Shown: piece after piece, positions 58,947 through 64,000 of the stretch
Layout of the letters: each line of letters begins with the position of its first letter
Position numbering within the stretch: position 1 is the first letter of the stretch
Source of the DNA: DAOULT01 sp964646625
GTDB taxonomy: Bacteria > Chloroflexota > Anaerolineae > CAZYHC01
Reading direction: 5' to 3'
DNA: 64,000 bases
NCBI GenBank assembly: GCA_964646625.1
Contig: CAZYHC010000002.1
Span: 1-64,000, forward strand
The notes under the pieces: generated by a model
Told to the model about the DNA's origin: nothing
What the model saw: the letters and a program-made list of their open reading frames with translations, nothing else
Database searches by the model: none
Position numbers and translations under genes: made by a program

Positions 58947-59895
58947 CCCTCAGAGTGATTGTGGTGAGATGCATCCCGATAAGACTATGCAAAGCTTGAA
59001 CATGGATAGCATAACCCTGGACCGCAGCTCATTGAAGGCCCGTGTGGGCTACACAGTTCAATCGCTACGCCGCAGTCCGGTCGGCATTATGGGCATCATT
59101 TTGGTCTCTGTAGTGTTGTTCTTCGCCATCTTTGGCCCCAGTGTTTCCCCTCACGACCCGAAGCAGCACAATCTGCGGGCCCGTTTCAAGCCGCCTGGGT
59201 TCACAAACGAAACGGGGACCTATCTGCTGGGGACCGACCAACTTGGTCGTGATATCCTGAGCCGTATGATCGCAGGCAGTCGCGTGTCGGTGGTGGTGGG
59301 CTTGACTTCGGTAGTGATTGCGGGGACGATCGGGGTAGTGTATGGCCTCATTGCCGGATTCGTGGGAGGCCGGCTGGATGCTTTGCTCATGCGTGTCGCC
59401 GATGCGTTGCTGGGGATTCCATTTATCGTATTAGTGGTTGCGGTTTCGGGCGTGGTGGGGCCAGGGCTGATTACCCTGATCCTCATCCTGGGCTTCACGG
59501 GCTGGGTCACTTACGCCCGCGTTACGCGCGGCGAGGTTTTGGTGGTGCGCGAGTTGGAGTACGTCACCGCGGCGCGCGCCATCGGCCAGTCGAATCTCAA
59601 GATCATGTTGAAACACGTTCTCCCCAACGTGATGACCTCCGCCATCGTCCTGGCGGCCTTGCAGGTGGGCGTAACTATTCTGGCTGAGTCCTCGCTTAGT
59701 TTTCTGGGCCTGGGTGTCCAGCCCCCTACTATCACCTGGGGGCTGATGCTGGCCGACGGACGGCAGTACCTGGGGAGCGCGTGGTGGCTGACGACGTTCC
59801 CCGGCCTGGCCATCACGCTCACGGTGCTGGGGGTGGTCTTCGCCGGCGATTGGCTGCGCGACGTGTTGGACCCTCACCTGCGCGGTCAAGGATAA
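58939..59895 (+). CDS. Peptide-type ABC permease C2 (DppC-like)
   Basis: 318 residues. FGPSVSPHDPKQHNLRARFKPPGFTNETGTYLLGTDQLGRDILSRMIAGSRVSVV is the DppC block, coupling segment YVTAARAIGQSNLKIMLKHVLPNVMTSAIV, end motif LSFLGLGVQPPTITWGLMLADG. The ATG at 58939 overlaps the upstream stop by 8 bp; ATG 58969 with GGTGAG just upstream is an alternative that would remove 10 residues. Confidence 0.94.
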   Translation: MTSPQSDCGEMHPDKTMQSLNMDSITLDRSSLKARVGYTVQSLRRSPVGIMGIILVSVVLFFAIFGPSVSPHDPKQHNLRARFKPPGFTNETGTYLLGTDQLGRDILSRMIAGSRVSVVVGLTSVVIAGTIGVVYGLIAGFVGGRLDALLMRVADALLGIPFIVLVVAVSGVVGPGLITLILILGFTGWVTYARVTRGEVLVVRELEYVTAARAIGQSNLKIMLKHVLPNVMTSAIVLAALQVGVTILAESSLSFLGLGVQPPTITWGLMLADGRQYLGSAWWLTTFPGLAITLTVLGVVFAGDWLRDVLDPHLRGQG

Positions 59896-59925
59896 TGCCC
59901 CTGGATAAGAGAAAGGACTTCTACT

Positions 59926-61101
59926 ATGGTGCAAAGAGACAATTTTCGGGTACCCCGTTCGCGTGTGGACCAGACGCACCGGGCCATGCGCGCCGAGATC
60001 CTAGAGGCGTTGGAGCCGATTCTGTTCGGCCCTTTTTCGCTTGGTCCTTCGTCGCCGACGGAACAGGTGTGGCGCAAACTGGAGCAAGATTTTGCCGCCA
60101 CGGTGCAGCAAGCCTTTGCCTGCGCCGTGCATTCGGGGACGGTGGGCCTGTTTCTGGCCCTGCGCGCCTGTGGCGTCGGCCCAGGCGACGAGGTCGTCAC
60201 CGTTGGCAACTCGGACATTTCGACTACGGCGGCGATCTCGAACTGTGGAGCCAGGCCGGTGCTGTGCGACCTGTTGGAGACGGATTACACCATCGATCCT
60301 GCCCTGGTGGAGCCGCTGATCACCGAGCGCACGGCCGCCATATTGCCCGTTGACCTGTACGGCCACCCGGCGGACGTCAAGAGCCTGCGCCAGGTGGCCG
60401 ACCAGCATGGGCTGAAAATCATCGAAGACGCGGCCCTGGCGGCCGGGGCCTGTGACTACGGCCAACCGGTGGGCGCTTTCGCTGACGTGACCGTGTTCAG
60501 CTTTGCGACTCTCAAACCACTGGGTTGCGTGGGAAACGGCGGTATGTTGACCACCGATGACGAGCAGATCGCACGACGCATGAGGCTGCTGTGCGGCTAT
60601 GGTCACACGCCCGAGAGGCGGGCAGATACGCCGGGGCACCAGATGCACGTGGCCGAAGGGTATAACATGCCCCTCGACCCGCTCCAGGCTGCCCTGCTGA
60701 CCGTCAAGCTCCCGCACCTGAAGGAGTGGACCGAGAAGCGGCGTGCCATCGCCAGGGCCTACGCCGAAGGGCTGCAAGATTCGGGAGCCATATTGCCCAG
60801 CTTTCGCCCTGAGTCAGAGCCTACCTTTCGTTCGTATACGATCCGGGTCCAGGATCAGCAGGCGGTTTACCAGGCCATGCGGCGTGCGGGAGTCGAGGTC
60901 GTGCTGCACTACGTCCCGCCTATCTACCAGCAGCCGGTCTACGGCGGCAAATTGACTGGAGCGGACCGCCTGCCGGTTACCGATCAACTGGGCCGCGAGA
61001 TCATCTCTCTGCCGGTGACGCCTGAGTTGAATGAAGACGATATTCAGTTTGTCGTCAACGCCTTAATGAATGCATTAGTCGAGCCGGGAGGCAAAGCATG
61101 A
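59926..61101 (+). CDS. DegT/DnrJ/EryC1/StrS-family aminotransferase
   Basis: 391-residue PLP enzyme. SGTVGLFLALRACGVGPGDEV is the usual cofactor-phosphate region, IIEDAALAAGA the Asp at the pyridine nitrogen, and VTVFSFATLKPLGCVGNGGML carries the Schiff-base Lys197. Members usually aminate keto-sugars, but some use other carbonyls; with no sugar-nucleotide genes nearby, its substrate here is unclear. AAAGGA precedes the ATG. Its TGA overlaps the ATG of iorA (ATGA), so the two are translationally coupled. Confidence 0.92.
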   Translation: MVQRDNFRVPRSRVDQTHRAMRAEILEALEPILFGPFSLGPSSPTEQVWRKLEQDFAATVQQAFACAVHSGTVGLFLALRACGVGPGDEVVTVGNSDISTTAAISNCGARPVLCDLLETDYTIDPALVEPLITERTAAILPVDLYGHPADVKSLRQVADQHGLKIIEDAALAAGACDYGQPVGAFADVTVFSFATLKPLGCVGNGGMLTTDDEQIARRMRLLCGYGHTPERRADTPGHQMHVAEGYNMPLDPLQAALLTVKLPHLKEWTEKRRAIARAYAEGLQDSGAILPSFRPESEPTFRSYTIRVQDQQAVYQAMRRAGVEVVLHYVPPIYQQPVYGGKLTGADRLPVTDQLGREIISLPVTPELNEDDIQFVVNALMNALVEPGGKA

Positions 61102-62906
61102 CGAGAGTTATAATGAGTGGTAACGAAGCCATAGCTCGTGGAGCCTACGAGTATGGAGTGAAGGTTGCCACAGGCTACCCAGGCACTCCGAGTTCGGAGA
61201 TCCTGGAAAACGTCGCCAGGTACAGAGAGATTTACTCCGAGTGGTCGGTCAACGAGAAGGTAGCCATGGACGTGGCTATCGGGGCCGCTTACGCGGGCCG
61301 GCGCGCCATGGTCACCATGAAGCAGGTGGGGATGAACGTGGCGGCCGACTCTTTCTTCTACGCTGTCTATACCGGTGTACAGGGCGGGCTGCTTATCGTG
61401 ACGGCGGACGACCCGGGCATGTTCAGTTCTCAGAACGAACAGGACAACCGCCACTATGCCCGTTTCGCCAAGATGCCGATGCTTGAGCCCTCGGATAGTC
61501 AGGAGGCGAAGGATTTCGTGGGGATCGGCCTGGAGCTGTCGGAGGAATGGGATACGCCTGTCCTGCTGCGGACGGTGATGAGGGTTTCCCACTCTGCTTC
61601 GCCTGTGGAACTGGGGGAGCGGAAGTATGATGACCGCGCTCCCACTCCTCCTCTGGAGCGCAACCCTCGCAAACTGGTCTCTACCTGTATTTGGGCGCGA
61701 GATCGGCATCCAGTAGTGGAGGAACGCCTGAAAAAGCTGGCCGAACTGGGCAGCGCTTTCCCCTTCAACCGGCTGGAATGGGGAGATCGAAAGCTGGGCA
61801 TCGTAGCCAGTGGGCCTGTGTACCACTACGCCAGAGAGACCTTCCCGGAAGCTTCCTTCCTCAAGCTGAGCATGACCTATCCTTTGCCCCATGCTCTGAT
61901 CAGGGAGTTTGCCGAAGGGGTGGAGCAGCTTCTGGTCGTTGAAGAATTGGATCCGTTCCTCGAGGAGCAGATCAAGGCCCTGGGGATCGAGTGTCGTGGC
62001 AAGGACGTCTTCCCTGCCGTGGGCGAGTTGACCACCGCGGTCATCGAGCGGTCGGCGGCGGAAGCGGGTATCCTGCCCTGGGAAGCGGTCAAGGGGGCGC
62101 GGCAGGTGGCGCCATCGGAGCTGCCCGGTCGCTCTCCCATATTGTGCCCTGGGTGTCCTCATCGCAGCACCTTCTACATTCTCAACAGGATGAAGGAAGT
62201 GGTGGTGGCTGGCGACATTGGCTGCTACAATCTGGGGGCCCTTCCTCCTTTCAATGCCACGGATACCATGGGGGCCATGGGAGCGAGCGTGGGCGTGGCT
62301 CACGGCTTTGACGTGGCCGGCATCCCCGACCCCTTCGTGGCGGTCATCGGGGACTCTACTTTCTTCCACGCCGGCATTCCGCCTCTTCTCGACATTGTCC
62401 ACAACGGCGGGAAGAGCACCGTCGTCATCCTGGACAACCGCACCACAGCCATGACAGGACACCAGGACCATCCTGGGGTAGAGGTGAAACTGGGCGGAGA
62501 GCCCGCCCCTATGGTGGATATAGAGGCCGTCGTCCGGGCTTCGGGAGTGACCGACGTGCACAAGGTGGATGCCTTCGACGTGAAGGCGGTGGAAAAAGCC
62601 TTCAAGGAAGCTCTGGCCTTCGACGGTCCATCTGTGGTGATCGTGGATGGGCCCTGCTTCTTTGTGGGGCCAGGCTCGGCCGGGACTTACGTGGTGGATG
62701 GCGACGAATGTGTGGCCTGTGGTATCTGCTTCCGTCTCGGGTGCCCGGCCATTATTCGCTCCGACGAAGTGCACGCCAAGACCGGACGCCACAAGGCAGA
62801 TATCGATCCCGTCCTGTGCGTGGGCTGCGACATGTGCGCCCAGATTTGTCCGACCGAGGCCATCCATCCAGCCGAGGTGGAAGAGGAAGAGAGGATCGAA
62901 GTATAA
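61098..62906 (+). CDS. iorA: Indolepyruvate:ferredoxin oxidoreductase, alpha subunit
   Basis: Oxidatively decarboxylates aryl-pyruvates or related 2-oxo acids to acyl-CoA, passing electrons to ferredoxin. 602 residues: N-terminal pyrimidine-binding domain (GNEAIARGAYEYGVKVATGYPGTPSSEI), TPP-binding region (CPGCPHRSTFYIL, VAGDIGCYNLGALPPF, GDSTFFHAGIPPLLD) and two C-terminal ferredoxin-type clusters beginning CVACGIC (Cys538/541/544) and CVGCDMCAQICP. Oxygen-sensitive chemistry implies anaerobic or microaerobic use. Partner of the next gene. Confidence 0.96.
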   Translation: MTRVIMSGNEAIARGAYEYGVKVATGYPGTPSSEILENVARYREIYSEWSVNEKVAMDVAIGAAYAGRRAMVTMKQVGMNVAADSFFYAVYTGVQGGLLIVTADDPGMFSSQNEQDNRHYARFAKMPMLEPSDSQEAKDFVGIGLELSEEWDTPVLLRTVMRVSHSASPVELGERKYDDRAPTPPLERNPRKLVSTCIWARDRHPVVEERLKKLAELGSAFPFNRLEWGDRKLGIVASGPVYHYARETFPEASFLKLSMTYPLPHALIREFAEGVEQLLVVEELDPFLEEQIKALGIECRGKDVFPAVGELTTAVIERSAAEAGILPWEAVKGARQVAPSELPGRSPILCPGCPHRSTFYILNRMKEVVVAGDIGCYNLGALPPFNATDTMGAMGASVGVAHGFDVAGIPDPFVAVIGDSTFFHAGIPPLLDIVHNGGKSTVVILDNRTTAMTGHQDHPGVEVKLGGEPAPMVDIEAVVRASGVTDVHKVDAFDVKAVEKAFKEALAFDGPSVVIVDGPCFFVGPGSAGTYVVDGDECVACGICFRLGCPAIIRSDEVHAKTGRHKADIDPVLCVGCDMCAQICPTEAIHPAEVEEEERIEV

Positions 62907-63500
62907 ATGGAAACCGTGAATTTCTTGATTACGGGTGTAGGCGGTCAGGGGACCATTCTGGCCAGTGACATCATGGCCGCCGTGGGATTGGCTGCGGAGT
63001 ATGATGTCAAAAAGTCTGACATCCTGGGCCTTGCCATACGCGGCGGGGCGGTAGTGGGGCACGTCCGCTGGGGAGAGCAGGTCCACTCGCCCATTGTACC
63101 AGAGGGTCGCGTGGATTACCTGTTGGCCTTTGAGATCCTGGAGTGTCTGCGCTGGCTCAATCAGGTTCGCCCCGCAGGCACGGTCCTGGTCAACCAGCAG
63201 GAGATCCACCCGGTGACGGTGAGCAGTGGAGTTGCGACCTATCCAGATGAAGAGACGGTGGGCCAGGCGCTCCGGGCCGCGACTCCCAACGTGTATCGTA
63301 TCCCGGGGCTCGAGATTGCTCGGAAACTCGGTGATACTCGGGTGTTGAACGTGGTTCTCCTGGGGGCGCTCTCCGCCCTGCTCCCGGTGGAACCTGATAT
63401 CTGGGAGAGCGTGCTGAAAGAACGGGTGCCATCTCGCTTCGTAGACCTGAATCTCCGGGCCTTCCAACAGGGGCGCGGATGGCTCCAGGAAAGGAGATAA
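62907..63500 (+). CDS. iorB: Indolepyruvate:ferredoxin oxidoreductase, beta subunit
   Basis: 197-residue gamma-domain-type subunit of the 2-oxoacid:ferredoxin oxidoreductase complex. FLITGVGGQGTILASDIMAAVGLAAEYDVKKSDILGLAIRGGAVVGHVRWGEQVHSPIV is typical of IorB. The ATG immediately follows the iorA stop codon. Provides the link from transaminated amino acids to acyl-CoA and reduced ferredoxin. Confidence 0.95.
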   Translation: METVNFLITGVGGQGTILASDIMAAVGLAAEYDVKKSDILGLAIRGGAVVGHVRWGEQVHSPIVPEGRVDYLLAFEILECLRWLNQVRPAGTVLVNQQEIHPVTVSSGVATYPDEETVGQALRAATPNVYRIPGLEIARKLGDTRVLNVVLLGALSALLPVEPDIWESVLKERVPSRFVDLNLRAFQQGRGWLQERR

Positions 63501-63506
63501 CCAAAC

Positions 63507-64000
63507 ATGAGAATCTTTGTCATCAACCCCAACACGTCCGAGAGCGTCACGGAGCACGTCCGTCGGGAACTGGAAAAGATCAAGCGCCCTGATACCGAAC
63601 TGACGGTGATGAATCCTGAGCACGGTCCGGTATCCATCGAGTCGGTGTACGACGAGACGCTGGCCGGGCCGCCCACCCTGGAGTTGGTGCGCAGGGCCAA
63701 CGAAGAAGGGTACGACGCCATCGTGCTGGCCTGCTTCTCGGATCCAGCCCTTGATGCCGCCAAGGAGATTTCCGACATTCCGGTCGTCGGGATTGAGGAG
63801 GCGACCATGCACGTGGCTGCCATGTTGGGGCACAAATTCTCCATCACGACTGCCTTTCGCAATCGTGCTCCAACCAGGGACCTCCACGTCCGTCTGCGGG
63901 GGGTGGAGAGCGCCTTTGCTTCCACTCTGGTGCTGAACATGTCCGTGCTGGAGATGGATGCGAACCCGGAGAAGGCCAAGGCCCGCATCCTGGAACTGGC
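63507..64000 (+). CDS. Asp/Glu/hydantoin racemase family protein 2, cut by window end
   Basis: First ~164 residues of a racemase-fold protein: MRIFVINPNTSESVTEHV, Cys76 in LACFSDPALDAAKEIS, then VVGIEEATMHVAAMLGHKFSI. The frame is open at base 64000, so the second Cys lies outside. Recognisably related to the protein at 20383 throughout (same DAAKEIS/EAAKEIS and EEAT blocks). AAAGGAG precedes the ATG, 6 bp after iorB. Confidence 0.9.
   Translation, partial: MRIFVINPNTSESVTEHVRRELEKIKRPDTELTVMNPEHGPVSIESVYDETLAGPPTLELVRRANEEGYDAIVLACFSDPALDAAKEISDIPVVGIEEATMHVAAMLGHKFSITTAFRNRAPTRDLHVRLRGVESAFASTLVLNMSVLEMDANPEKAKARILEL

Noticed and set aside
61044..63887. 947-codon open frame on the minus strand opposite iorA/iorB
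   Set aside because: The plus strand encodes complete, conserved iorA and iorB with all motifs; the antisense translation shows no recognisable family and arises from GC-rich codon bias.
1..64000. tRNA or rRNA genes
   Set aside because: No cloverleaf-like or rRNA-like stretch was recognised in the intergenic regions by eye; a covariance-model search was not possible.

Overview
The window looks like a chromosomal segment of a Chloroflexota-type bacterium (Anaerolineae or a relative). That is an inference from several things together: moderately high GC, a family-39-type glycosyltransferase with a long C-terminal beta-rich tail, a MoxR/DUF58 pair, palindromic intergenic repeats of the kind common in that phylum, and very large same-strand catabolic clusters. 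No rRNA, tRNA or CRISPR array was recognised.

Layout. 1-2.5 kb (minus): groEL (cut by the window edge), groES and hsp20. 2.7-5.3 kb (plus): a large membrane glycosyltransferase, convergent with an AAA ATPase (5.3-6.6 kb, minus). 6.6-7.3 kb: a gene-free stretch with a strong orphan promoter and two long palindromes. 7.3-11.5 kb: moxR, a cobalamin-binding-type radical SAM gene and a DUF58 gene. 11.7-18.2 kb: a LacI-controlled sugar ABC transporter (binding protein, permease, double ATPase, second permease) ending in an FGGY kinase cut off by an IS3-family remnant, which is itself interrupted by a 139-bp MITE-like element.

From 18.6 kb to the end every recognised gene is on the plus strand. This is one long catabolic island opened by a GntR regulator. 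It holds three dipeptide/oligopeptide-type importers (binding protein plus two permeases, none with its own ATPases), two hydantoin/Asp-Glu racemase-like proteins, aminotransferases, a D-2-hydroxyacid dehydrogenase, two amidohydrolases, three creatinase-fold (M24-like) proteins, two DUF4438 proteins, three AstE/AspA-type deacylases, an S9 peptidase, a DUF885 metallopeptidase-like protein, two SDRs, two double-VOC proteins, MmgE/PrpD, an enolase-superfamily epimerase and indolepyruvate:ferredoxin oxidoreductase (IorAB). The gene content suggests import of peptides or modified/cyclic amino-acid derivatives, stereo-inversion, C-N hydrolysis or deacylation, transamination, and ferredoxin-linked oxidation of 2-oxo acids.

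Three themes deserve attention. First, several enzyme families occur as an intact copy beside a copy lacking key catalytic residues (aminotransferases, AspA-type deacylases, DUF4438), and the M24-like proteins have a remodelled metal site. Second, all four transporter binding-protein genes share an unusual layout: a near-perfect extra Shine-Dalgarno with a short leader ORF 80-115 bp upstream, and a strong hairpin just downstream. Third, consensus promoters at 18582 and 42151 have palindromic operators over the predicted transcription start, and an hsp20 promoter carries four 11-bp-phased repeats in the position of a PhoB-type box.
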